Source of the DNA: Flavobacteriales bacterium UBA974
GTDB lineage: Bacteria; Bacteroidota; Bacteroidia; Flavobacteriales_D; Sanyastnellaceae
Assembly: GCA_002292405.1 (NCBI GenBank)
Contig: DBBW01000003.1
Span: 138,137-177,583 of the forward strand
Reading direction: 5' to 3'
DNA length: 39,447 nucleotides
Shown here: piece by piece, positions 8,402 to 16,553 of the stretch
Layout: each line of letters begins with the position of its first letter
Position numbering within the stretch: the first letter of the stretch is position 1
Notes under the pieces: generated by a model
The model's input: only the letters and a program-made list of their open reading frames with translations
Told to the model about the DNA's origin: nothing
The model's database searches: none
Translations under genes and position numbers: made by a program

Positions 8402-9775
8402 TTGGCAAAAGTACGCACCCAATATACCTGTTCAGATTGCGGAGCATCGACATCACAATGGGTGGGAAAATGTCCAGGTTGTCAAGCTTGGAACACGCTT
8501 GTAGCTGAAACGATAGCCGATTCAGGAAAACGAACACATAGGTATGCTGAAGGGGTTACTGGCGGAGTTCTTAGACCAAGAGTAATGCCACTTGCTGAAG
8601 TTAGTACAGATAAAATCACACGACTTTCTTCTGGCGAAGTGGAGTTGGACAGAGTTTTAGGGGGAGGTGTTGTTCCGGGCTCCCTGATACTTCTTGGCGG
8701 TGAGCCAGGAATAGGAAAATCAACATTAATGCTTCAAGTTGCCATGATGGTGAGCAGCTTTGGCAAGAAGGTTTTATATGTAAGTGGCGAAGAAAGTCCT
8801 GAACAGGTTCGTATGAGAGCGATGCGTATTGGCAAGGTGCCATCTGACTTAATGGTCCTTCCTGAAACCAGGGTTCCACTGGTTTTAAGCGCCCTAAAGG
8901 AAGAAGATTATTCTTTGTTATTTATTGATTCAGTTCAAACTTTAGATCAACCTGAAATTGATGGTGCCCCTGGGTCAGTTTCTCAAATCAGGGAATCAGT
9001 AGCAGCCATAACCGCTCATGCAAAAGCACATGCGCTCCCAGTTTTCTTAGTGGGTCATATTACTAAAGAAGGGTCTATAGCTGGCCCAAAAGTACTTGAA
9101 CATATGGTTGATGTAGTTCTTCAGTTTGAAGGGGATCGCAATCATGCTTATAGAATGCTTAGGGCTGCAAAAAATAGATTTGGTACCACATCTGAGTTGG
9201 GTATTTATGAGATGCTTGGTGATGGATTAAAAGCTGTAGAAAATCCAAGTGAAGTATTGCTAGGCGAAGCAGGCGAAGCATCAAGTGGATCTGCAATTTC
9301 CGTAGCTCTTGAAGGAGCCAGACCTCTTCTTATTGAAATGCAGGCTCTTGTAAGTACGGCTGTTTACGGGACACCGCAGAGATCGGGAACTGGATTTGAT
9401 TTGCGCAGGTTAAATATGCTCCTTGCTGTTTTAGAAAAACGTTGTGGCTTTAAGTTGGGCTCATTTGATGTGTTTTTAAATTTAGCTGGAGGTCTCAAGA
9501 TAAAAGATCCTGCAAACGACTTAGCGGTGGTTGCAGCAATTCTATCATCAAGTTTGGACCTTCCTCTCGATCGTGACACCTGTTACGCTGGAGAAGTGGG
9601 ATTAAGTGGTGAAATCAGACCGGTAGCTAGACTTGAAGAAAGAATGTCAGAAGCTGCTCGATTGGGAATGAAACGAATGTTAGTGAGTGGTCATGGAAAA
9701 ACCCCATTAGTTCCTGAAGGCCTTAAGCTTGTTGCGATTAAGAGAGTCTCGGACATCCAGAAAGTGATATTTTAA
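8402..9775 (+). CDS. radA: DNA repair protein RadA
   Basis: RadA is a RecA-like hexameric helicase that promotes branch migration during homologous recombination. It shows the N-terminal zinc finger (Cys10, Cys13, Cys24, Cys27), Walker A GEPGIGKST near residues 100-108, the RadA-specific KNRFG motif at 257-261, and a C-terminal Lon-protease-like domain. Length (457 aa) is normal. The start is TTG at 8402, since MAKVRTQYTC is the conserved N-terminus and no ATG fits. It lies 22 nt after the secreted protein gene and converges on rsmI with 5 nt between stops. Confidence 0.97.
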   Translation: MAKVRTQYTCSDCGASTSQWVGKCPGCQAWNTLVAETIADSGKRTHRYAEGVTGGVLRPRVMPLAEVSTDKITRLSSGEVELDRVLGGGVVPGSLILLGGEPGIGKSTLMLQVAMMVSSFGKKVLYVSGEESPEQVRMRAMRIGKVPSDLMVLPETRVPLVLSALKEEDYSLLFIDSVQTLDQPEIDGAPGSVSQIRESVAAITAHAKAHALPVFLVGHITKEGSIAGPKVLEHMVDVVLQFEGDRNHAYRMLRAAKNRFGTTSELGIYEMLGDGLKAVENPSEVLLGEAGEASSGSAISVALEGARPLLIEMQALVSTAVYGTPQRSGTGFDLRRLNMLLAVLEKRCGFKLGSFDVFLNLAGGLKIKDPANDLAVVAAILSSSLDLPLDRDTCYAGEVGLSGEIRPVARLEERMSEAARLGMKRMLVSGHGKTPLVPEGLKLVAIKRVSDIQKVIF

Positions 9776-9780
9776 TAAAA

Positions 9781-10455
9781 TTACTTTCCTCCCAGCACTA
9801 CGACAAACTCTCCTCGGGGAGCTTTTTCCACAAATCGTGCAAGCACTTCTCGAACACTCCCTCTGACAACTTCCTCGTGAAGTTTAGAGATTTCGCGGCA
9901 AAGTACAATGCGCCTGTCGCCACATTCGTACTTAATAATCTCTTCAAGCAACTTAACCACCCTGTGTGGACTTTCATAAAGCACGGAAGTGCGAGATTCT
10001 TCAAGAATTGATAACAGCCTTTTTTGCCTTCCTTTTTTATGTGGCAAAAACCCTTCAAAAATAAAACGATCACAGGGTAAACCTGAAACGACTAGAGCTG
10101 GGACGAAAGCTGTCGCGCCAGGTAGACAGCTGACATGAATATCTGCTTCAACACAAGCTCGAACGAGTAAAAACCCTGGATCAGAAATTGCTGGGGTTCC
10201 AGCATCGGAACACAGTGCGTAGATAAGCCCTGAATGAATTTGGTCTACAATAGCGTCCACAGCTCTATGCTCATTGTGCAGATGGAAGGACCGAATGGGC
10301 CTTTCAATATCATAGTGACGTAAAAGCTTCCCAGTAGTTCTTGTATCCTCTGCTAGGATTAAATCTGCTGAACGAAGCACATCAAGGGCTCTTTCAGTAA
10401 TGTCTTTAAGATTCCCTATGGGCGTTGGCACAACAAATAACTGACCTTTATTCAT
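9781..10455 (-). CDS. rsmI: 16S rRNA (cytidine-1402-2'-O)-methyltransferase RsmI
   Basis: RsmI methylates the ribose of C1402 in the ribosomal decoding centre. SAM-binding and family motifs are PTPIGNLKDIT at the N-terminus, LAEDTRTTGKLL and CSDAGTPAISDPG, followed by GATAFVPALVVSGLP. At 224 aa it is at the short end of the family because it lacks the C-terminal extension seen in proteobacteria. Its ATG overlaps the stop of the upstream unknown gene by 4 nt (ATGA), so the two are translationally coupled. Cytoplasmic. Confidence 0.96.
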   Translation of the reverse strand: MNKGQLFVVPTPIGNLKDITERALDVLRSADLILAEDTRTTGKLLRHYDIERPIRSFHLHNEHRAVDAIVDQIHSGLIYALCSDAGTPAISDPGFLLVRACVEADIHVSCLPGATAFVPALVVSGLPCDRFIFEGFLPHKKGRQKRLLSILEESRTSVLYESPHRVVKLLEEIIKYECGDRRIVLCREISKLHEEVVRGSVREVLARFVEKAPRGEFVVVLGGK

Positions 10456-11030
10456 GACTGGAATCGCCTGTTTATTCGTTTGTAAAACGAGTCTAAAGCG
10501 GCCTCAATTTCATTACTTGTCCCTCTTGTTTTGATGCTTGAATTGAAAACTTTTTCTGCACTTTTAATGTTATTACATTGATCTACGAGATCTAACATAT
10601 CATTAAATTTTATATTATCATTCGAAAATAAAGTAGATGTGAAATTAGCTCGATCTAATATAGTAAGACCTTCACCTATAGAGTTGAGGGGTGCTGATTG
10701 TAGACTTTCGGCCAAACTTCTTACTTTTAAATTCGCTTTTTTAGGAGGAGCACCGGTTACTTCTTCAATAGAAGAAATTAAATCCGTTTGAGATTTTTCA
10801 CTTTCCTCATCTATTCCAGAATTTATGATATTCTCACCTTCTCCCCCATTCTGAGAAACGGTTTCAAAAGCTTTATAGCGCAAAACAGTAATTCGCTCAT
10901 ACAGACTTCGAGATAAGGCATGCATTTCTATGATTTCTTCGGTGGATAATTTACCGATCTTTAAATCTCTCACGTTATTATCAAGCTGGCTCACGAGCTC
11001 TTCTAGGCTTATGTACTTTTTACGACTCAT
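10452..11030 (-). CDS. Unknown 192-residue protein coupled to rsmI
   Basis: I do not recognise a named family. The protein has no signal peptide or membrane segment. Residues 1-55 are helical and charged, probably a coiled coil (LEELVSQLDNNV, MHALSRSLYERI). Residues 56-95 are acidic, Ser/Gly-rich and likely disordered. The C-terminal part is helical with FTSTLFSNDNIKFNDMLDLV, a Cys in DQCNN, and a basic end RINRRFQS. Its stop overlaps the rsmI start by 4 nt, and it has its own TATATTTG box upstream, so it leads a two-gene operon. The tight overlap might hint at a ribosome or RNA link, but that is inference only. Confidence 0.8.
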   Translation of the reverse strand: MSRKKYISLEELVSQLDNNVRDLKIGKLSTEEIIEMHALSRSLYERITVLRYKAFETVSQNGGEGENIINSGIDEESEKSQTDLISSIEEVTGAPPKKANLKVRSLAESLQSAPLNSIGEGLTILDRANFTSTLFSNDNIKFNDMLDLVDQCNNIKSAEKVFNSSIKTRGTSNEIEAALDSFYKRINRRFQS

Positions 11031-11052
11031 GGATGAGCATTTTGTATAATCG

Positions 11053-11060
11053 CAAATATA
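11053..11060 (-). promoter_or_regulatory. -7 box of the unknown gene-rsmI operon (TATATTTG)
   Basis: The minus strand reads TATATTTGCGA, an exact TAnnTTTG match, 22 nt before the ATG at 11030. It lies in the 51-nt spacer after the AsmA-like gene, so the downstream pair can be transcribed independently of the ftsX operon. Confidence 0.45.
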
Positions 11061-11081
11061 CAGTTTGGAATAAAGGTCTCG

Positions 11082-13565
11082 CTAAAAATCCTCATCATCG
11101 ATATCGTTGAGATCATTAGATTTTTTTTTCTTCTTTTTTTTCTGCGTTTCCTCAGAATCCCCAGCATTTTTAATAGCCTCTTTTATCTTTTCGGCTTCAT
11201 CCTTAAAAGCCTTTTTTCTATGAGATCTATGTGCAGATCTATCGTAGCTGTATATAGGTTCATTAAGCGTTCCGTCCATGGCTAAAAAAAACATGTTTCC
11301 CAGACCGTCATCTTCAATATTTCCAAACGCCACTTCTCGTGATTTTCGCAAATCCCTTAGAGAAAACCCTAAGGTGTAATCGATCTTTCCAGAAAAGCTA
11401 TGTACCCCCTCTACACTAACATCCATTGCAGAAGAGTGTATGTTTATGTTGGGTATTGTGGTTGAAGATGAAGAAATATAAATAGGAGATTCTAAATTAT
11501 CTAACTGGATATTTTGCAACCGCTCCCTCAAGTCATTAGGGTCTACTAAAGGTGCAATCAACCTGTGTTCTTTAAGATAATAGGCGACATCGTCAAAAAT
11601 CTCAAAATTTTCAAGACTACCATGAGAGACACCTACGTTTAAGTTGGCATTTAAGGATTCAGAGGACCAAACTCCATCTTTACCCCAACCCATTTTACTA
11701 GTCCCTGCAATACTCAGAGAGCCACCCATATGTTGTGCTCTGAGGGTGTTTTGGCCGAAATTATCATAACAATTAAATAATTTCGGAAGAGAAATTCCGT
11801 CTGCACTACCAGACAAATTTAGAGCCCATCCTTCTACGCTCGGTCTGAATGATCCCTCAACCCTTACGAGACCCTCTAAAGTCTTCGTGGTTGAGTTTAT
11901 AATTTTTAATTTTGACGCAGTAAGATTTGCGCGTGTTAAAAAAGACTCACACTCAAGCGCATCCCATGTTAGATTTTCTGATTCAATTTTTAGCATCAAA
12001 TTAGAACCAGATGGAAGAAAGGCAGTGCTCGCAGTGCTATCTTTAGTCACAGTTCGATGTTCCCACCAACTCAAGATTGATGTTACATCTATATGCTCTG
12101 CATCAAGATTTATTTCGCCTTCAATAGCACCTCCATCGAACCAATTTTCAACACCGAGTATTTCGGCATTAACCTCTCCAACATTTCCTCCCCAATTAAA
12201 GCCAAGCGTATTGATTTGAATTTTTTTATTATTGATGTGAGTTCTTAAATTGCCTATGCTATATGGAACAGCATTTAATGCACCGCTTAATTTTTCTGAT
12301 TCAACGGTGCATAAAAACGCATCAACTTTTCCCCAAGGGTTTATACTTAATTCGGAACCAATATCTAATACACCTTCTTTAGGTAAATAAGCGTATTCAG
12401 TGCTGTGTAGGGCGGGTATCCAACTGCTATAAGGTGCTCCGGCATCTAAAGTTGATTGGGTGGTTACTTTCCAATTGGCTGTGCTTGTATTTAGACAATT
12501 CGCCTCACCATTTATTTGGAACCCTTTTGAATCTATTTGAAATGAATGAATAGAAACAGATGAAATTTGAGTACGCGAAAAATACTTATAGCTTCCCTCA
12601 GCTGACAACCGACCTTTTTTAACCATTGAAAATCCAGTAATTTTAGGTGTAAGAACTAAACCACTTTCAGGGAGTATCCAATTTGCTAACAGATTTCCCC
12701 CATCTACTTTTATCGATAAGCTTGCTTTTCCATCGTACATAATTCCGCTTAGATACCCTTCTAAGACCTCATCCTTTACGATTCTTTTGAGCTGGTCGAC
12801 ACTTAATTTCTCTATTTGAATTTCAGCAAAGAAATCTTGAGAATAATCTAATTTACCATTAAGAGAAATACCATTAATATCAGCATTTCTGATTGAAAGT
12901 GAATCAGCACTCTCTTTCCCCAATTGAAATTCCCCTGTAAACTCCCCACTCAAAGGAAGTAAATCTTCAGTAATCTCGGCGCCGATTACTTTACCATTGG
13001 CAAAAGAAATATCGTACTTATCGCCCCTAATATTCGCTTGGTTAATCTCCACACTAAAGGTTCCATTGTCATTTGAGTGGGCCGTTATTGAAACATCTTT
13101 AAATTTAAAAAAATTCACTTTTACATCTGCATCTAACTCCGGTTCGTTAGAGTTTTGTGTTTTTAAAATGGAGGTGTTCCAGTCGCCATTTCCTGCTTGT
13201 CTTAAATTGATCTGTGCTTCTTCTAAGATAAAGGCTTCAACGACAGGATCTGAGAAGATCACATCCCAGAGAGATAAGGCCACTCCTAGCCTAGCTGCTG
13301 TAAGTATTGTGTCTTCAGGGTTTACCGTTAGGCTTGTTGCTCCTCCGAGTGCGATATTAATTAGGTTTACCCTCACTTTAGGGAATTCAGACCAAACAGA
13401 GATTTCGATTTTTTCTACACTCAACTCCACACGTAGTTTATCACTAACTCGATCAAGAGCAAAGAGTTTAATTCGCTCCTCATTGGCCATTACTAAGAAT
13501 GTAATCGAGCTTATAATGAGCGATATGACAACCCCAAATAGTATTAATATTCTACGTTTACTCAT
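11082..13565 (-). CDS. AsmA-like envelope protein
   Basis: An 827-residue protein with one N-terminal membrane segment (about 5-26, ILILFGVVISLIISSITFLV) followed by a long periplasmic beta-rich domain. The stretch after the anchor (KLRVELSVEKIEISVWSEFP) is the AsmA-type pattern. Related proteins (AsmA, TamB, YhdP families) are thought to bridge inner and outer membranes and carry lipids; this role is inferred here. The C-terminus is unusual: a basic segment, then seven Lys encoded by an A-rich tract, then an acidic DLNDIDDEDF tail. Its ATG overlaps the stop of the upstream lipoprotein by one base. It is the last gene of a probable ftsX-DUF3098-uppP-lipoprotein-asmA operon. Confidence 0.85.
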   Translation of the reverse strand: MSKRRILILFGVVISLIISSITFLVMANEERIKLFALDRVSDKLRVELSVEKIEISVWSEFPKVRVNLINIALGGATSLTVNPEDTILTAARLGVALSLWDVIFSDPVVEAFILEEAQINLRQAGNGDWNTSILKTQNSNEPELDADVKVNFFKFKDVSITAHSNDNGTFSVEINQANIRGDKYDISFANGKVIGAEITEDLLPLSGEFTGEFQLGKESADSLSIRNADINGISLNGKLDYSQDFFAEIQIEKLSVDQLKRIVKDEVLEGYLSGIMYDGKASLSIKVDGGNLLANWILPESGLVLTPKITGFSMVKKGRLSAEGSYKYFSRTQISSVSIHSFQIDSKGFQINGEANCLNTSTANWKVTTQSTLDAGAPYSSWIPALHSTEYAYLPKEGVLDIGSELSINPWGKVDAFLCTVESEKLSGALNAVPYSIGNLRTHINNKKIQINTLGFNWGGNVGEVNAEILGVENWFDGGAIEGEINLDAEHIDVTSILSWWEHRTVTKDSTASTAFLPSGSNLMLKIESENLTWDALECESFLTRANLTASKLKIINSTTKTLEGLVRVEGSFRPSVEGWALNLSGSADGISLPKLFNCYDNFGQNTLRAQHMGGSLSIAGTSKMGWGKDGVWSSESLNANLNVGVSHGSLENFEIFDDVAYYLKEHRLIAPLVDPNDLRERLQNIQLDNLESPIYISSSSTTIPNINIHSSAMDVSVEGVHSFSGKIDYTLGFSLRDLRKSREVAFGNIEDDGLGNMFFLAMDGTLNEPIYSYDRSAHRSHRKKAFKDEAEKIKEAIKNAGDSEETQKKKKKKKSNDLNDIDDEDF

Positions 13566-14119
13566 CAGCGTAAATAGTCACCCATGTGAGTGAGACCTCC
13601 CGATTTTATCAACTCTCGGAAAGCTCTATTATTTTTAGGATTCAGCTTATATTCTCTAATTCTATTTGTGTCTCCTTCACTCTTTCTAATCGTTTCAAAT
13701 CCATTTCTTGTGTCATCTTTAAGCAACGCTTCCCAAAATTTTGCCTTTTCGACATCCTTTCCATCAAAATGATAGACATGTATAACGTCTTTATCACGTT
13801 TTGCTAGAAGAAGATTCCATCTCTGAGAGTTATTAGCTTTAGAACTTAAAATGTAGTACCCTGCGAACTTCCTTAGAATATTTTCCTCACCTAGCACTAT
13901 TTGGTCAGTTCCGAAAGAAACATATTGAGAGTTGATAGTAAGATTCTCCTCTAGGTCATCGCTTTGTTCAGAGAAAGTCCACTCCCCCTGCCAAGATTTA
14001 GGGAAGTGATTTTTATCACACCTGTTCATCGGCATGGGTTCTGGAAAAGTCACTTCAATACATCCGCTTAGCATTAGCAATGCGCTAAAAGCCATCAACA
14101 ATATTTTTTTTCTTACCAT
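13565..14119 (-). CDS. Small lipoprotein of unknown function
   Basis: A 184-residue protein with a lipoprotein signal peptide: basic start VRKK, hydrophobic core, lipobox LSGC with Cys20 as the likely lipidated residue. The mature part contains FPKSWQGEWTFSEQ and looks like a compact beta barrel or lipocalin-like fold, but I cannot assign a family. It lies 19 nt after uppP and overlaps the AsmA-like gene by one base, so translational coupling is likely. A joint role with the AsmA-like protein in the envelope is plausible but inferred. Confidence 0.82.
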   Translation of the reverse strand: MVRKKILLMAFSALLMLSGCIEVTFPEPMPMNRCDKNHFPKSWQGEWTFSEQSDDLEENLTINSQYVSFGTDQIVLGEENILRKFAGYYILSSKANNSQRWNLLLAKRDKDVIHVYHFDGKDVEKAKFWEALLKDDTRNGFETIRKSEGDTNRIREYKLNPKNNRAFRELIKSGGLTHMGDYLR

Positions 14120-14138
14120 AATAAAATTTATTAAAAAA

Positions 14139-14948
14139 CTACATTATCAAAGCGATTACTCCGACCACAAAACAGTAAACGGCAAACCACATTAGATTAG
14201 TGCCTTTTACGAGTTTAATCATCCATTTACAAGCGGCAAGCCCAGCAATAAAGGCTGCTATAACACCTAATGTATATCCTACATATGGAACAGAAATCGG
14301 GCTATCTACAATAGCGGTATCGTTTCCTAGGATTTCCTTTATTTCAAGTAAGTTTGCCCCGATAATCGGAGGAAGCGCCATTAAGAAACTAAACCTCGCT
14401 GCGTCTGTCCTTGAGATTCCGAGCAGAAGAGCTGCTCCGATGGTACTTCCAGATCGACTAATACCTGGTAAAATGGCTCCTGCTTGAGCGAAACCAATCA
14501 CAATAGACGCTCCTACACCAACAGATCCCCTAGGCTTAGATTTCACTTTTTGTGAAATAGCTAAAATTGCAGCAGTGACAATTAGCATAGCGCCGACAAA
14601 AGAGCTTGAAGCAAGACCTTCAATTTGGTCTTTGAAACTTAAACCAATGATGGCCGCAGGAATAGCACTTAAAACGATAAGTCCTACATATTTCCTTGCT
14701 TTTTCACCCGCCTCATTTTTCTTGAAAACACCTGTAATTAAATGTAAGAGATCCTCACGGAAAACCACAATCGTACTCAACGCGGTAGCTCCGTGAACCA
14801 GAACGGAAAAAGTCAAATCTTCTTCGGGGAGCTGAAGTATGGCAGTCCCTAAAGTCAAATGTCCAGAACTCGAAACGGGAAGAAACTCTGTTAAACCCTG
14901 AATGAGCCCTAGAATTAGGTATGAAAAAATTTCCCAAAGATGATCCAT
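14139..14948 (-). CDS. uppP: Undecaprenyl-diphosphatase UppP (BacA)
   Basis: UppP dephosphorylates undecaprenyl diphosphate, recycling the lipid carrier for peptidoglycan and polysaccharide synthesis; excess activity gives bacitracin resistance. Both active-site motifs are present: TEFLPVSSSGHL near the N-terminus and PGISRSGST in the middle, within a very hydrophobic multi-span membrane protein. I use the ATG at 14948 (269 aa), which gives the conserved start MDHLWEIF and a 7-nt gap from DUF3098; an in-frame start at 14978 would add ten residues and overlap the previous gene. Part of the ftsX operon. Confidence 0.95.
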   Translation of the reverse strand: MDHLWEIFSYLILGLIQGLTEFLPVSSSGHLTLGTAILQLPEEDLTFSVLVHGATALSTIVVFREDLLHLITGVFKKNEAGEKARKYVGLIVLSAIPAAIIGLSFKDQIEGLASSSFVGAMLIVTAAILAISQKVKSKPRGSVGVGASIVIGFAQAGAILPGISRSGSTIGAALLLGISRTDAARFSFLMALPPIIGANLLEIKEILGNDTAIVDSPISVPYVGYTLGVIAAFIAGLAACKWMIKLVKGTNLMWFAVYCFVVGVIALIM

Positions 14949-14955
14949 TAATGGG

Positions 14956-15201
14956 TTAAGATTTTTTAAGAATAGCAAATAAGATGGTGCCGTATCCTGA
15001 TAAAATTATATACGGAGCAAGGGTTATTCGTCTGAAATTAAAAATCTCCTCGCTAAACACATTTGGATCATCAGATCCCCCCCCACTCATTAGAATATAT
15101 CCAACAACCAACAGCACAAGTCCCAGCCCTAATAATTTGTAGTTAACAGCAGAAAAGGCAAAGTTTATATTGTTAGAATTTTTTTCCATTTCTTTCTTCA
15201 T
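14956..15201 (-). CDS. DUF3098 small membrane protein
   Basis: An 81-residue protein with two membrane segments (about 22-39 and 60-77) and the Bacteroidota DUF3098 pattern: FAFSAVNYKLLGLGL, then a Gly-rich turn GGGSDDP, then IFNFRRITLAPYII. Function is unknown. In this phylum it habitually lies between ftsX and uppP, as here (14 nt after ftsX, 7 nt before uppP), which suggests a role in division or the lipid II cycle. Confidence 0.85.
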   Translation of the reverse strand: MKKEMEKNSNNINFAFSAVNYKLLGLGLVLLVVGYILMSGGGSDDPNVFSEEIFNFRRITLAPYIILSGYGTILFAILKKS

Positions 15202-15215
15202 AATGCGAATTTAGG

Positions 15216-16100
15216 TTAATGAAGTTGACCTACGTCGAGTCGCAAGTAACGGTTTACAGCTAAGGCAGTTGATAGAACACCTAAGATCCCCCCAAGAAAG
15301 GTGAGCCCGGCAGCAATGTATATTAAATAAAAAGGCTCAAGTAAAAAAGCAGTTGAACCAAGTGGGCCTTTGAAAAAAGAAAGGGCCAACACGATGATAG
15401 CAAATGAAAGAAGTCCGGAGCTGATTCCAAGAACAAGTCCTTGATGAAGGAATGGCCTCCGAATAAATCCAGGTCTTGCTCCAACAAGCTGCATATTTCG
15501 TATTAAAAAACGTCGAGCAAAAACGGTGAGCCTAACGGTATTATTCATTAGAGCGAGGGCAATAAACAAACAAACCCCAGCAAGAGCAAGTAGCGGCAGC
15601 ATGAGTTTATTAATCGTTTTCTCAATTTTCACTAGCAGTTCGTCTTGCCAAATCACTTCCGCAACGCCATCCACATTTTCAAGCCTAGTAACAATTTCCA
15701 CGAGCTTACCTGAATTCCCGAATTTTGACTTTAACCTTACATCCATCGCAGGAGGAAGTGGTATGTAGCCTAAAAACTCCACGAATGATTCGCCTAAATC
15801 TTGTTCAAGTTTTTCAGCGGCTACTTTCGGATCTATGAAAATTGCCTCAGCTACGGCTTCGTCTGTCTCAACAATTGCAATTGCTTGGTTCAGGGTTTCA
15901 ATATCGAGGTCTTTCATGAAATATACCTGCATGCGGACCTCTTGTCTCAGTTGTTTTTCCCAACGTGCCCCTAAAAACGAAATTACAGAGATCATTCCAA
16001 TTAAAACAAGCGTTAAGGTCATTCCAACGACAGTTGTGAATGTTGTAGTAGCCTGAGATGCAGGGAGTCTATTCTTCTTTGTGCGATGCTTAGAAGCCAT
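15216..16100 (-). CDS. ftsX: Cell division protein FtsX
   Basis: FtsX is the membrane part of the FtsEX ABC complex that activates cell-wall hydrolases at the septum. It shows a short basic cytoplasmic start, a first membrane segment (about 24-45), a periplasmic domain with QLRQEVRMQVYFM and VDGVAEVIWQDEL, and three C-terminal membrane segments. I choose the ATG at 16100 (294 aa, MASKHRTKKNRL), which matches family length; the open frame extends to 16196 but its first 32 codons are atypical and lie over the promoter region. A CATCTTTG box ends 4 nt before this ATG. ftsE is not in the window, as is common in Bacteroidota. It leads the operon and is divergent from suf. Confidence 0.93.
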   Translation of the reverse strand: MASKHRTKKNRLPASQATTTFTTVVGMTLTLVLIGMISVISFLGARWEKQLRQEVRMQVYFMKDLDIETLNQAIAIVETDEAVAEAIFIDPKVAAEKLEQDLGESFVEFLGYIPLPPAMDVRLKSKFGNSGKLVEIVTRLENVDGVAEVIWQDELLVKIEKTINKLMLPLLALAGVCLFIALALMNNTVRLTVFARRFLIRNMQLVGARPGFIRRPFLHQGLVLGISSGLLSFAIIVLALSFFKGPLGSTAFLLEPFYLIYIAAGLTFLGGILGVLSTALAVNRYLRLDVGQLH

Positions 16101-16104
16101 ACCC

Positions 16105-16112
16105 CAAAGATG
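16105..16112 (-). promoter_or_regulatory. Candidate -7 box of the ftsX operon (CATCTTTG)
   Basis: The minus strand reads CATCTTTG, then GGGT, then the ATG at 16100. This is one mismatch from TAnnTTTG, with the same 4-nt distance to the start codon as rlmN and sufA. It supports the chosen ftsX start. Confidence 0.35.
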
Positions 16113-16189
16113 CAACCGAGCGGCGTTATTACGGACAACGTTAAAAAAAGTTATGCTATTTAGAATGGTTATGAATAACGTGATGTTAT

Positions 16190-16207
16190 ATACCATAAAT
16201 GTGGTAT
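16190..16207. promoter_or_regulatory. Palindrome overlapping the suf promoter (possible operator)
   Basis: ATACCA (16190-16195), 6-nt spacer, TGGTAT (16202-16207). The right arm runs into the TATTTTTG box of sufA, so a protein bound here would block the promoter. Suf operons elsewhere are repressed by Rrf2-type Fe-S sensors (IscR, SufR) or Fur. The half-site does not match a consensus I can name, so the regulator is unknown. Confidence 0.4.
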
Positions 16208-16212
16208 TTTTG
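16205..16212 (+). promoter_or_regulatory. -7 promoter box of the suf operon (TATTTTTG)
   Basis: Exact TAnnTTTG match ending 4 nt before the sufA ATG at 16217. The start site should fall on or next to the start codon, giving a leaderless mRNA. The box overlaps the right arm of the ATACCA/TGGTAT palindrome. Confidence 0.55.
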
Positions 16213-16216
16213 CACC

Positions 16217-16543
16217 ATGATTAAAGTGAGTGATTCAGCTAAACAGCATGTGATAAAACTACTAAGCGAAGAAGGTCGTCCCAAAGGTAGCTTTGTACGT
16301 GTGGGAGTGAAAGGTGGAGGATGCAGCGGCCTGATGTACGAGATGGATTTTGATCATGAAGTAAAAGACGGTGACCAAGAGTTCGAGGACAAAGGTGTGA
16401 AAATAGTAGTCGATAAGAAGAGCTTCTTGTACTTAGTAGGAACGGAGCTCCGTTACAGTGGTGGTCTTAACGGAAAGGGTTTCGAGTTTTATAACCCTAA
16501 CGCTAACCGCACCTGTGGTTGTGGTGAAAGTTTTTCATTATAG
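16217..16543 (+). CDS. sufA: Fe-S cluster carrier SufA (HesB/IscA family)
   Basis: A-type carrier that receives Fe-S clusters from the SufBCD scaffold and passes them to apoproteins. The three cluster-binding cysteines are Cys36 in GGGCSGL and Cys100/Cys102 in TCGCGESF. Length is 108 aa. ATG at 16217 gives the conserved start MIKVSDSAKQ; an upstream GTG at 16199 would only add residues encoded by the promoter box. First gene of the suf operon, 10 nt before sufB. Confidence 0.95.
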   Translation: MIKVSDSAKQHVIKLLSEEGRPKGSFVRVGVKGGGCSGLMYEMDFDHEVKDGDQEFEDKGVKIVVDKKSFLYLVGTELRYSGGLNGKGFEFYNPNANRTCGCGESFSL

Positions 16544-16553
16544 ATAGACTGAA

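Noticed and set aside
9798..10073. Second open frame of 91 codons on the minus strand inside rsmI
   Set aside because: Overlaps the RsmI frame, which is continuous and conserved; a frame shadow, not a frameshift.
12997..13593. Open frame of 198 codons on the plus strand
   Set aside because: Lies wholly antisense to the AsmA-like gene and its translation is a Ser/Thr-rich shadow without family features.
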